Below the pieces are notes generated by a model. It was not told where the DNA came from and did not search any database. It was given only the letters and a program-made list of their open reading frames with translations. Position numbers and translations under genes: made by a program. This document shows positions 11,253 to 23,832 of a DNA stretch of 64,000 nt, piece by piece. Position 1 is the stretch's first letter, and every line of letters begins with the position of its first letter. This stretch comes from Conus ventricosus (lineage: Eukaryota; Mollusca; Gastropoda; Neogastropoda; Conidae). The stretch lies in the NCBI GenBank assembly GCA_018398815.1, contig CM031609.1:37941375-38005374 (forward strand), written 5' to 3'.

Positions 11253-12557
11253 TCTTATAATGCATGGATGTGTAATGATTCACTGCTGCATCTATTATGA
11301 AAGCAAGAATGTGTTTAGGGCTCTTTATTCTGTGTTCCAAAACCAACTGTTTTATTGTAATTTTCCTGACAGACCTGAACAAAAATAATAACACCTGGGC
11401 ATATCTGGGATTTGGCTCTATCCCAGCTCTCTAATGCAGTACATTCATAACATTTGTGATGATGGTTTGTGTGTGGTGTGTTTAAATAAACGCAGAGAAA
11501 TATCGCCCAGACATACAGTGTCTGGGGTTTGACCAACTCTTTGCTGTCTAAAGCAACATTGACAGCAGATGATTGCCCAATAAAAGCTGTCTTTGCTTGA
11601 ATGCCTAAAGCAATATTGACAGCAGTTGTGCTTGCTTAATAAAAGCTGTCTTTGGTGGAATTTTAAATTGTGTGTAAATTAAGTCAGTTTAGTTCCATGA
11701 GATTGGTTAGGCCTGTGTGTATTTATATGTCTGTCTGTTTGGGCGATCTACAATATTAGTCCCCACACCTGTTCACCCACTCCATATGAGGCTGAAAAGG
11801 CCTTGTTCTGTCACATTAACCTACTTTTAGTACCATGTTTTTGTTCTCGTTTTGTGTTTACCTAATGAGTAATGCTAACATAAATACCAGATTAAATTTT
11901 CCTAACTTTAGACATACTTATGAAACTGGGATACCATGCATTAAAAATTGCACACACACACACACACATACCTGCCCCCCCCTTCCAAATTTTTAAGTCC
12001 CGTGGTACTAAATTTCTTATAAAAATCTTGTAGTGGTCTGTTTTCTGTGCCTTTCTTTATGTTATTTATGTTCAGGACTGACCATTGTGATCATCTTGAG
12101 TTGAAAAAATCCAAAATTGATTTGTCAGACAACATTGATACCTGTCTTTTTTTTTCCTGACATTCACATCATCCTCCACCCTAACCTCTCTCTCCTTCCA
12201 AGGCTTGGTGTACAGTACTGTCACTAAGTCTGAAGTGACTTCAAACACACCAGTACAGTCTACAGGCTTTTCTGAGCTGCTGTTATCAGTTCAGCAGCTC
12301 CTGGCTCCCAAGATGTCCATAGTCAACTTAAATGGACAGTCCCATATATATATCACTTTCACTTGCTGCCATACCAGTGCCATGTGGATAAAAAATTTAT
12401 TTAGGAGGCTTTGGGGCTCGTAACAGTTTGCAGGTGGTACTGGTAGCCACTTTCACCGTAGCAGATGCTTTCAAAACACTGCATCTATAGACTCAAAAGG
12501 TTTCTAAGTAACCCATATTAGAACAAAAAGAGGCATCACCTTTGACAAGCAGATTGC

Positions 12558-12558
<1 letters not shown>

Positions 12559-12591
<33 letters not shown>
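12559..12591. repeat. Poly-G tract
   Basis: About 32 consecutive G. The same locus in the other copy (26175-26187) is shorter and interrupted. Confidence 0.9.
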
Positions 12592-12592
<1 letters not shown>

Positions 12593-12681
12593 GGGTAGTG
12601 GTTAATTTATCTTCAAAATGCAGTTTTCCCGGGTATCAGTAATGAATTGTTAATAAAAATATTTTGATGGTTATGATTCGG

Positions 12682-12758
12682 GTAACTTTAGAAGATGGTA
12701 CAATGAAGACGTCCAAGCTCAGCTCAGCAAAACTGTGATCTGCCAAAAAATGTAATGG
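12682..12758 (+). pseudogene. DNAJA2: Degraded duplicate of DNAJA2 exon 5
   Basis: Matches exon 5 at 26284-26363 but has lost bases (for example GAAGATGGTAC against GAAGACTTGTAC). It has CGG in place of the CAG acceptor and an extra A before TGTAATGG. It cannot be read in frame. Interpreted as a poor-quality second haplotype copy. Confidence 0.85.
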
Positions 12759-13158
12759 GTATAGTTCAAACATTTATTCATGTCCGCCTAAAGTTTGGAA
12801 AAATAACATATTTCATGTTGTAAGCTTTTAACCTTCTGTTTTCTTTTGGGAGGTTTTTTTAATTGTTTTTTTATTTCACCTGTTTCAGTCAGGTGATGTC
12901 TTGGATGCCTGTTCTATGTTTTAATGTTTCCCAATGATATGGAGAATACAGTGGTTTGATATCGCCCCAAATGTCATCTCTGCTTTTTGTTAGTCTTGGG
13001 TAAAACAGCTGTTTCATTTATTGTATTAATTATTTATTTTCTACATCCATTCATACATTTCAATTTTTTAGCATGCCTCAGTACACCATCTGTGTTTTAG
13101 GCATTCTGATCGTATTCTTCTGGAGTGACCTTTCCGTGCATGGTATCAATGTGGACAG

Positions 13159-13292
13159 GGCTGGTGGGAAGCCTGGGGCGACAGTGCGGTGTCGTAAAGT
13201 GCAACGGGCTTGGTATAAAAGTGTCGTTACGACAGTTGGGGCCTGGCATGGTTCAGCAGATGCAGAGTATATGCCTGATTGCCATGGAGAAG
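13159..13292 (+). pseudogene. DNAJA2: Degraded duplicate of DNAJA2 exon 6
   Basis: Matches exon 6 at 28310-28444, including the GGACAG acceptor and GTATGG donor, with different indels (CGTAAAGTGC, GGGCTTGG, TATGCCTG). Neither copy is error free here; comparing them locates the errors. Confidence 0.85.
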
Positions 13293-13388
13293 GTATGGTG
13301 AATGATTGATGGGCAGGTGTACTTGTGCGCATATGACATCAATAGTTTACCTTTGCGTGCATATGTACCTCATCTGGGATCCTAGTTT

Positions 13389-16300
13389 TTTTTTTTAAGG
13401 TGTTTTTTGTTTTGGGGCGGGTTTTTTTCCCTGGGTCCCCGGGTAGGGTACATGTTCAAAGAGGTTTTTTTTTAATACCCCGGGTTGTTTTTTCGCGGGG
13501 AACCCTGCTTTTTTAAAAGTAATTTTAAAGGAAAAAATTTTCCGTTTCATTTGAAAAATTTTTTTAGCTTTCCTTTTATCCATCTTAAAAAAATTTTAAT
13601 GCATTTGAAATGTTTTTTATTTTTTTGAGAATCTTATTAGGAAAAAAAAAGAATGACCCTGTCAAAATATGTAATTTTTTTTTTTATTTTTTTTTATTTT
13701 TTTTTTTTTATTTTTACCACCCCCCCCCCCCCCCCCCCTTTGATTTACTGGAAAAAGGGAAACTGAAAACCCTTAAAATCAATGTCCCCATTTGAAATCC
13801 CTTTTTTTTTTCAAACAAAAATTCCAAAAACTTAAAAATTTTGGGAAACGGGGAAAACCTTAATTTTTTTCCTTTGAAGGGTTTTGGGGGGTTTTTCAGC
13901 AAAGGAAATTAAAGCGGGAATTTTTGCGGTTTTTCCCAAAGGGCCCCAGTTATCTTTTGAATAACTTTTAATCTGTTTTATGAAAAAGGGGAATTTGCGT
14001 TTCCTTTTTTTTACGGGGTGTTGGAGTTTTGCAAACCAAACTTTTTTTTTGAAATGTAAAAGGTTTATTCCAATCAAAATGGGGGTTAAACAGGGAAAAG
14101 GGGAAAAATCATGGAAGGAAAAAAGCATTTGGCCCGGTTTAGCTTTGGTTTTTTCGAAATTTAAAAAATTTAAAATTGGGTAACCTTTTCTCGTAAAATG
14201 TAGAATAAATGGGGGGCATGTTTAAAAGCTATTGTTTTTTTCTTTAACAATTGTTTAAATTTAAAACAATTTTTGGAAATGTTTACAATGTTTCTTTCCT
14301 CGTTGCAAAAAATAACTTGGGGGGAAAAAAAATACATTTTCAAAATCCGTGTTTTGGCTTTTTCGAATATTGATAAGGGTTAAACAAAAATTGGGGAATC
14401 CTCGAAGGCCAAAAGCAATTTTAAAGCGAATTTCGTTTAAAACCTTCTTTTTTTTTTTTAAAAATGGCGGAAAGACCAAAAGATATAATACCACTTATGG
14501 GTTATTTTTGTGAATTTATTCATTTTTTTTTTTTTTAAATTAAGGTTAAAAACCTTTTAAAATTAAAACCCCAAAACCCCTTAAAAAACCCCCTTATTTT
14601 TTTTTTTTCTTTTTACCGGACCCCTTTTTTTGCGTACGGGGTTCCCCGATTAAAAATTTGGTTGTTTTTGGCGTTCAGAATGGGTTTGAACAGTGAAAAT
14701 TTTGAAAAAAGATCAGTTCCTTTTAAATCTGTTTTTTTTATTTTGTTCCTTACGGTAAAAAAAAAATTTTTTCATTAACCCATTTTTTTACCCATAACGA
14801 AGCCCACAACCCGTCGCGGGGCGGCTTTGAATTTGAGCACTTTTCGAAATAAACCAACAGGTTTCATTTTTCCTCTTTTCAAATGTTTGAAAAAAAAGAG
14901 AGAAGTTTTTTTAAGTCTTTTTCAGTGAGGTTTTTTTTTTGTTGGGTTTTTATGGGGGGGGGGGGGGGGATTCTTTTTGCAAAAAATGGAAAAAAACCCT
15001 TTTAAGTTGGTTAGAAACTTTTCCCGTTTTTTCATTTGTTAAAAAAGGGATTTGATTCTCCCCCTCCTTTCCCTCCTTCCTTTTTTTCCAAATTTCCGGG
15101 CCCAAAACAAGCAAGGGGTGACACTTTTTAAATTACTTTAAGGTAAAACCTAAAAAAACAAAAAAACTTTTAGCTTTTGTTTTTTTGCGACGTGCATTGC
15201 TTGAAAATTTTGTTATTATGGTGCTAGAAAAAGGTTAAATCCCCCTGCCCCGTTAAAGGGTTATTTTTGACAAAAAAAAAATTTAATAAAATAGCCCAAA
15301 TGGGTTAACTTTTTTAATTTTAACTTTTTTTTTCCACCGATTAAAAGAAAATTTATTTCTTTTTTCCCTTTAAAACAAGAAAATCAACCCGGGGGGTTTA
15401 ATTAAACATTTTGTTTTGAAATCAAAACAGTTATTGCATCTAATCAACCCTGGGGAAAAAAGGAAGGGGTTGGTTCTAATTTTACAGAAATTGATTTTGG
15501 GGTTAAATGCCCCGATAAAAATAATAGAAGTTTGGGGTTTACAACAACCCCCCAACAAACAAAAAAGACCCTTTCCCCCCCCCCCCCCCCCCCCCCCCAT
15601 CTGGAAAACCGACAAAAGGGATATTTAAATAAACTGTTAGTTAAATAAGTGTTCTTTCCAAATTAAATTTTTTCCCCAGAAAATTTTTTTTTTTTTTAAA
15701 CCCCCATTATTAACAACAGAAAAAATAGACAGATTAATAAAAAGGTTAAGTCCAAAAAAAATTTAAAATCTTTTTTTAATTTTTTTTTTTTTTAAAAACA
15801 AAAAAACAAACCACAAAAACAACAAAAAAAATCAAAATGAAAAAACAGGGAAAATCTTAAAATCACCCCTTTGCAATTAGTGTTCCGGGAGGGATTTTTT
15901 TCCTAAATTATTTTTTACAAAGAAAAAAAATAAATTTATTTGAAGGAAGGTGTGGTGAAAAAACCCAAAACCCCCCCCAAAAAACCCCCAAAACCACCCC
16001 ATTTAAAAAAAGTAAAAACAAAGGGGTTTAAATGGTTTTTTTATGTATGGTCCTTGCCACTTTAATTTTTTTTGTTTTAAATTAAAAAAAAAATAAAATT
16101 TAATAAAAAAATTTAATAAAACTGTTTTGGAAAAAGGGTTTTCCCCCCCTTAAAACTAGTTTTTGCACCCCACACACACACACACCAATAAAAACCCAAA
16201 AAAAAACCCCCCAAATAGAAAATGAGAAAACAGAAAATTTTCATTTAAATCGCCCATGAAATTTAAGTTCCCCTGGAGGGGTTTTTTTTTTTTTAAAATT

Positions 16301-17889
16301 TTTTTACTAAAAAAGATCCCTTTTTTGATTTTTTTATTTTTTAACTTTTTGGGGGTTACCCTGCGTTTTAAAACCCAAAACTACTGTTTCTAATATTAAC
16401 GTTTTTATTTTGTTTAGGGTTTTTTGTGTTGCCCAATTTTAAAAGTTGTTTTGGTGGAAAATAAAGGAGTAATTTAAAACTTAAAACCCCTTTCTTGGGT
16501 CGGGTAAAATCCCTTAAAGGCTTCTCCATGCTTGGGCTGGGGGGGGTCCAAACTTCGAAGGAAACACGTTTTAGCTGCTACATCCCCCCCTTTTAAATGG
16601 CCATTCTTCCCTGGGGTTTTCACTTTGGCGGGGGGGAAACCCAAGGAAAATAAAGAGGTGGAGGGTTCCCTTAATTTTTCAAAAGGGGCATTTTACGGGG
16701 GTTGGGGGCCGGGGAGTCATGGTAACCATTTTTAAAATGATCATTTTCCCGGGGTTTCTGTCATGCCCTGATTCCCCTTTGGGAAAAACTTATCTTTCCT
16801 AATTTGGCCGTTTGTAGTTTTTCTATGTGTGATTTGGCAGTGGTGTAAAAGATCCATTTCCCCTGGAAAGAGACTTTAAATTTTCAGAGGAAATTTGCTT
16901 TGTAACAACATGCTTGTGTGGAACCCAAAGGCGAACAGATTCGTGCAAAGACATTTGTGTTTGCCGTGACTTCAAATGTCTCCAAAACATACTGGCCATC
17001 CCTGGTCTGTTAAAACTGACAATGCTTGTTTAATAGTCACCCAAATCTCCCCGTCGCAAGAGTGCATTCCCCCTTATGAAAGTGCCCTTTTGTTTGGTGG
17101 CTGCCAAAATTGTCGAAAAAAAAAAAATACTGTTTTTTCAAAACAATACGACAAATCATCCCAAATTTTTTGTTAAAAATCTGTAAATAAGTTTTGCAAA
17201 AAATGTCGGTTTTATTTCTATTCATCCGCCCCTGTTGGCCAATTTGTACAGGAAAAAAGTTAGGTAAAAAATAAAAAAATGGCCCTTTTTTGTTACGGAA
17301 ATATGTCGAAATGTTTAAAAATTTGGAAACTTTTTCATGAAAGTATTTTAAAAGGTTATAGCATTTTAAGTGGGGGCGGGGATTTTACCCATTTTTCCGC
17401 CGCCCAAATTGCAATTTTTCTGTTTTAGCCAAAAAGTTTTTTTATTTTTTTATAGCGTCCTTAAAAAAAATGACTTTGTTGTAAAACTTAGGAGTTTGTA
17501 AACCCACTGGAAATCTAAAATGTCCATTTTTACTGTGCTGCAGGCTTCAAAGTGCCATCATGCAAATTCGAAAGCGGTTTTGGTTTTTATTACATTTTTG
17601 ACACTTTAACACTTAAGCATGAAATGATACCATGGAACTACTTGTTCAAAGAGTGTAAGTTGTTTAGTTTGAACACCTTTTTATAACCGATTTTTTAAAT
17701 CATGTATGATCCTTTTGGGTTTTTCAAATTTGGGAAAGTATTATTTTGTCAGGTGTTAAAACGTTGCAACTTTAAATGAAATATTCGAAAAGGAGAAGAT
17801 AGGACTTCATTCTTGTTGTGTTTTTGTTTTTCCATTTCTTTGAATGTTTTGATTTTAAAAATGAAAAAATAGCAAATTTTGGCTGCCGG
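13389..17889. other. Homopolymer-distorted sequence, nothing identifiable
   Basis: About 4.5 kb dominated by runs of 4-20 identical bases (T, A, G and C) with very few normal k-mers. This is the look of uncorrected long-read consensus. Poly-C runs sit near 13721-13738 and 15580-15598. Frames here are Lys/Phe/Pro-rich artefacts. I recognise no exon, domain or element; part of it may be intron 4 or intron 6 sequence of one haplotype. Confidence 0.7.
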
Positions 17890-18364
17890 TCCTATTAAAA
17901 TGCGGAGGGGATGATTCACGCTGCTTATTTGAAAGCAAAAAATTGGTTTGGGGCTCTTTTTTCTGTTTTCCCAAAAAAAAAATGTTTTATGTTTTTCTGA
18001 CGACCTGACAAAAAAAAATTAACAGGGGATATCTGGGGTTTTGGGCTCTACCCCGCTCTCTATGCAGTACTTTATAACATTTGGATGTGGTTTGTGTGGT
18101 GTGTTTAAATAAAGCGGGAAATATCCCCCAGACATACAGTTTTGGGGGGTTTCCCCAAACTTTTTGTGTTAAAGCAAATTTGACAGCAGATTGGATTGCC
18201 CAAAAAAAGTGTCTTTGCTTGAATCCCTAAGCTTTATTGAAGAGTTGTGCTTGTTTTAAAAAAAGGGGTCTTTGGTGGAATTTTTTTTGTGTGAAATTTT
18301 TAAGCAGTTTATTTCCCAGAGAGGGTTTAGGCCTGTGTGTTTTTTTGTCTGTTGTTTTGGGCGT

Positions 18365-19855
18365 TGTCAACCTCGGTGTATGTCGTGGGGAAAAGGAATA
18401 GGCACAGCCCAAACACATCACAGCGGTTTTCAAATTCCTTATATATGCATTGTCACATCAACACAGTAAAGTCATAACTTTATACATGTTATGAAAAAAA
18501 ACTAATGCATATAGAATCAAAACAAAAAAAAAATTTCCCTTTTTTCCCTTTTAACTTCACAAAATATTTATCAAACATAAATTAACTAACCGGGTTTAAA
18601 CAGATTTCTCTTTACCTGGAAGGTGATCTTAACTTTCTCGAATCATGTCTTTCTTTTCTTTTCTTTTCACTGTCATTTCACAACCGACACAACTGCGGCA
18701 ATGGTGTTGGTTTCTGTGGCGCCTGGTCAGTGAGACTGTTGGCTTTGGGGTCTGTGGTTCTGCTTGGCGATAGTGACGCTGCCGGTTTGGTCAAACCCCC
18801 GGGTTTAAAGGTAGAACAGTTGATTCAACTCGATTTTTTCTTTTTTCTTCCTGCTTTAAAACGCATTGCACTCTCTCTCTCTCTCTCTTTCTAGTTGCTT
18901 TATCAATGGACATGGTTGCTTTTCTTTCCCTTTTTTCTTTTTTTCTTTCTTTTTAATAAATTAGAAAAACTCTCTCCTCTCTCCAATTCTCCTCAGTCTT
19001 CCTTCCCAGACTATCTCTGCTATCTTTCACTTGGTTCTCTTTCTCCTCCCTCATCTCTCTCTCTGCCTTTTTCCCCTGCAGAGCTCATTTCCGAACCTCT
19101 CTTCCCTCTCTCCTGTTCGTTCTTCCCTCGTTCTTCCTCTCTTCATCTTTTGCCTTTTCCCTGTGCAGAGACTACCTAACACCTCATTCTCTGTCTTGTT
19201 GTTTCATCTGCCTGCTTCCGTAGGAGGAAGCTACTCTCCCGAACTTCCCCTCTCTCTCTCTCGTCTGTTGTTTTTCCTCCTCTTTGCCCGTTCTCTCCCT
19301 CTCCATCTTCTAATTCTTTCCCGATCTGTCCAAAAGGGGAAGTACCATTGGTCAGTATTTTTTACCCTGACCCCGAAGTTGTTCCCTCTAATTCCATTGG
19401 TGATTCCATCACGACAGCCGTCTACACGCCTTACTCTTGTGGTGGTCAATTGGTATTTAATTGATTAGCTAGATTTCACCCCCAAAACCACTACCTCCCC
19501 CTTTCCTACTTACTGGTGCGTGGGAAAATGGTCACTTTTAAAGTGGCTAGTGAGTCGGGTGGGCGCACGAGTCTAAACTAACAATGAGCTGGTCACAAAT
19601 TGGAGGAAATAAGGTGGCCCAGGTACTGAGGTCGTTGGGCGACAGCTTCAGGCGTCGGTCAACCCGCTTAGTCAGTCTGGGTGGGTCGGACGTCTCGGTG
19701 AAACTCTCCACTAGCTTAATTGGCGGACCAACCTATGGGCCGTCTTTTTGACGCCTAGAATGTTTGAGTTGGACTTAGTCCGAAAAATTGGTGGCGATTT
19801 CCCAAAGTTGGGTTTGTTTCACCAGTTTGTTGTTTCATTTTTTTTGTCCGTGACA
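18365..19855 (-). repeat. Left LTR (3' LTR in element orientation)
   Basis: It pairs with 23833-25371. Shared landmarks are the CT-rich run, GGTCAGTATTTTTACCC and the GGGTGGGCG / ACTGAGGTC segments. A pyrimidine-rich reading frame inside (19031-19468) is not a gene. It has more single-base losses than the right LTR. Confidence 0.88.
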
Positions 19856-22800
19856 ATTTCCCCCTTGCAAAAGACCATGTCCGAATTGTTCAAACACGGT
19901 ACAAAAAGGCCCAACAACCGAATTTGCTGGACAACGTTCACGCGCAAGTTTGGAAAAATACTTTAAACAAGGTTTATAAGTTATTAAAATATAAAATTTT
20001 AGTAAATACCACTCAATGAGTTATCATTGACGTGCGCTCTTGGTTATTTCAACTCATTCTATAACGCCTTGTGCGACTTTTTGCAATTCCCCTACCTGCG
20101 GATTGCATCTCTCCTTTTCAAAATTCTTATGAAAGCAAAATATTTTGGGACCCCGATCCTGAATTTCACGGGAATCCATCCTCATATGCTAAGGGCATCA
20201 CTACACAGCGCTGTATGCTCCAAGAAAAAATACATTTACTGAACAATCTCACAAGATTTATAACAGTTCACACAAAAAGATGAACCCATAGCAATGGGAA
20301 TGAACCCTTTTATCCAATCAACAACTGTATTCAAACACATGTTAAACTAAGCACCCGGATTGACTGACTTCCTCTAAAGTTGCAGCTTGTGATACACGGT
20401 TTAAATTTTTCAGCTCCGACATTCGTCGACGGGAATGTACTCCCTCGGTACCTGTAGGCTGCAGTGCCTTTTCCCAAGCAGCACTGCGGGTTTTAATGCG
20501 CCTCCTCCCAGGAATTTGGGGGTTGATGATCCGTTGATCAGAACTCTTTCCATACAAGTATTTGTGGAATTTCTGCTGGGCCCCACGCGCTAAAACACCC
20601 CTTCTAAAACCGTTGCGTACCTTTTCACACTTTGTCAACTTCCTGCTAGCATTTTATCTCACAGGAACTCGACCCCCGTGCCCTGCAACAATACTGACTT
20701 CCCACACTGTTGCATCTGCCCGCAACAAAAAGGGTTTTGGGACATAACTGGTAGTTTCCCAGATGGGAGGGAACTTGTCTTTCAACACGTCTGCAGTGCG
20801 GCTCTGCAGCGTCGGACCATTCGACACTGCGGTTCCCTGCCCTTGACCAATTCACTGAGAGGACTGTGTTGCTGCGAAATTGGGAACAAACCCTATAGTA
20901 ACCCAATAAACTTGCGTTCTGACTTCTGTTTTGGTCTTTGGTCTCCTGAATTATCATCTTCTCCCCCTTTTTCCCTTTCGGTGTTTGTGTCGCCTCGCAC
21001 AACCTAGGAACCCCTACTGTCTACCCCTTTCAAACGTGACATTCCTGTATGACTCTTCTGGAAACTAGGAACAAAATTTTCCCTTCTTCGCTGGGTCTCT
21101 TTCTCTTCATCAATGATTGCTCCGGCCCCTTGTGCAAAGTCTACGCTGAATATATTGCGGAAAGAAAATCGCATGGAAAAGTTTTAGTTTCCAATAAACA
21201 TTAATTCGGGTTAATCCCGACGACCTTTTCAGTGATGGTTGAATGGTCCTTTCCAATGCATCGCAGCTGTTGTGACGCGTGGGGGAAGCAGTCCAGGACT
21301 TGTTCTCCCACCTTGGGGGAAATTGCTTCCTCACCTTCTGTCATATTGCTTTTCTGATGACCTTAGCCCCCTGCAAACTTTCCTTGCAACCTTGCATGTC
21401 TAATACTTGTGACCCCTTTGGTAAGGGAGAGTTGGCCAAATCAGTTAAACGGATCTTCTGACGGTTGTGTCAATTAAAGGGGATGTTTAAGAGGCGCCTT
21501 CCTTTACCCTCTTGTGGCTGCCCTTTGACCACATCACATACATGCAGAACCGCTTTATGTCTGCCATTGCCCTGCCAATGAAAGTCATCAAGTTCGGTCA
21601 GGGGTTTTGCTGGCCGAGATGACCCCCCATGGCGACTCGTGACCACTGACATGTCGTTGTCACGTTAACTGTGGCCTCTAACTGATTTGGTCACCTTCCC
21701 TGTCTTCCCCTTGGTGAACACTCGGTAAAAAGCCGCTTTCAAAAAAAATTCTGTCTCACCTCTCTAACTCCTGTTTCTCTCACTCTTGCCAACTCCCAGA
21801 CTTCACGAGCGAAGGGTCTTGTTCCTGCGCTGCCAAAACTCATCAGCGACACACCCTATGTTTATTCCTTTGGAAAACTAACGGTTAAACAACTTTTCTC
21901 CTTCTTGCTCCGTGTTTGAACTGCTGCCCCTTTTGCAGTCAAAATTTCGGTTCCTTGGATCCTTGCACTGGAATATTTCCAAACGTTAAAATCGTGAAGG
22001 GGTTTCCATCACCCAACGCAGACAAACTCCCCTGTGAAGTAAGGGTACGAAACTTCTATTTAGACTGGAAACTCCTACATTTGCCACGATTAGAGTCAGG
22101 TCTGGATTTCCTGTCAAATCCCTTATCGACAGCGTTGTTCGTATACCCGCATGAAACCTGTGTCTGTACACTTTCACCCTCTGTGGCCAATCCCCCCTTT
22201 CTTCATGGAAACGAAACATCAGCTAGTCCCCTCCACCCCGACATGCTGCTGTCCAGTGCTAGCCATAGGCTGCACTCACCCTCTTCAGACTGAATCCACT
22301 GTTGGTTCCAGGGCAGGTCGTTTCCTTGAGACCCTTTCCACTCTGCAAGGCTGCTGCCTTCTGGCCCTCATGCGACATTCCCTCGCCACATGTCCCTTCT
22401 TATGAAAAATTGAAACACTATTTCCTTGCCTTCCTTTGCCCACCACTGGGTTTGCAGACTTTGCAGAAAACTCCCGGGTCTCCTTCCCACTTTTCACCTG
22501 TCCCTGCACTTTTTTCCCCTGCCCTAGTGCCAAAGTGCTTTTCTATAACTTTTGGCGACTTAAAACAACTTCCTGCTGTCTCTGGGTCTCTTTTTTAAAA
22601 GTAGGGTTTTAACTCAGGGGCAACTGACAAATCTGTTCTTTCATAACTAGCTTTTCAATTCGGCGACCCCTTCTTTGTACATCAACTCTACCATTTTCAA
22701 ATGTGTCTAAACGTGCACCAAACTGGTGTACGTTTCCCCTTTGCTTGTATTTAGCTGAACGAATTTTCCTGAACCCCCCCTCGTGAGGTAAATCCTTCAT

Positions 22801-23418
22801 TAAAGACTCTTCACAGCACCAAAATCAGACTGTTGTTCGCTGGTAACGCAGTGAAATCTGCAATCCTTACGTCAATAGCGTGACAAAATGACTGCCACTC
22901 TTCTGGAGGCCCCCTGATGGTCGCAAAAGTTTCGAAAGAATGATGATGCATCAATCGAATCGGTTCTTCCGAGAATTTTGGCAATTGGGTCGGGGAGCGT
23001 AGTGGCACGAGTCATGGAAATGAACTCCATCCTCGGTGGTCTCCCTTTGTGTTCTCCCTTTCTAACTCTAATTGAACTTTTATCTTTCCTTTTCTGCTTA
23101 AATTTTTCTGTCTCTTGCGCTTACTTAGTCTTTCTGTTCCTGCGTTCCCTTAGTCTTTGTTTCCTGCTTATTCTTTCTGTTTCTGCACTTCCCTTATTCT
23201 TTCTGTCTCCTCCCTTATTCTTTCTGTTTCTTCCTTAGCTGATTATCATTAGTGAATCCTTAATCTTTTGTTTCGCGCCTTACTGGTTAGGCGTCTTTCG
23301 CACGTTCATTCTTTCCAATCTTTTGTTGGTTTACAAATGAGCAAACTCTTTCCTGAGTAACAAAATCGAGCGCGCTAGGTTGTCAATAGGGTGTTCTTTC
23401 TTCCGCCATTGTATCCTT

Positions 23419-23472
<54 letters not shown>

Positions 23473-23832
23473 AACAAGTTTTATAACTACGACGGGCAAA
23501 CTGGTGGTTACCGACACGAGTGACGTAATAGCACAATCTATGAATGTAATATTGCTTGGGGCAACGTAATTATTTTTTTATAAGAGCCCAGCGCCTGACC
23601 CAACTATGAGAGCGAATTATTGGAAATCGGGTGCAAAAGGGAGTACTCTGGGCTGAAATGCAAGCTAGTATAACTATTTGGAAGAATGCAAGCTAGTTTT
23701 AACTATCTTGGGAAACATACGTGGGACAACCCTTGTCTTAGGTTACACACTTGATCCACCAGCTTCCCTCTTTGAGAGTTGAAATTTATTTTAATAAAGG
23801 GGCCCAGAATATCTGGCAAGTCGCCAAAAAAA
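19856..23832 (-). pseudogene. Gypsy interior: broken gag-pol
   Basis: On the minus strand, a zinc-knuckle segment reading FHKKGHVARECR lies at about 22440-22380; the knuckle's first Cys residues are lost to indels. RNase H traces follow: VDFAQGAGAIIDEE at about 21150-21110, and FHKYLYGK at about 20575-20545 followed in another frame by TDHQPPNSW near 20520-20495. Only about 650 bp separate that point from the LTR, so the integrase region seems missing or unrecognisable. I did not find an intact RT active site. A 50-base poly-T tract is at 23420-23471. Confidence 0.7.

Larger units (their letters stand above)
11253..13388 (+). other. Degraded second copy of the exon 5-6 region
   Basis: This segment matches 17890-18364 plus 25372-26599 plus 28160-28541 nearly end to end, with frequent one-base indels. 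The match includes intron sequence, exon 5 and exon 6. The other copy contains the LTR retrotransposon (18365-25371) and a hAT-like element (26600-28153), and this copy shows the empty site of each. Shared introns with scattered indels argue for two haplotypes assembled in tandem, not a biological exon duplication. A short tandem (about 55-60 bp, twice, at 11550-11660) also lies here. Confidence 0.85.

Noticed and set aside
12682..13292. Exons 5 and 6 duplicated as mutually exclusive alternative exons
   Set aside because: The copy includes flanking introns, has frame-destroying indels and a broken acceptor, and matches the pattern of two haplotypes in series.
19031..19468. 145-codon Ser/Leu-rich frame
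   Set aside because: It is the pyrimidine-rich part of an LTR; the equivalent frame in the second LTR differs by shifts.
22978..23238. Leu/Phe-rich frame suggesting a membrane protein
   Set aside because: It is a pyrimidine-rich stretch in the Gypsy interior, antisense to the element's coding strand.
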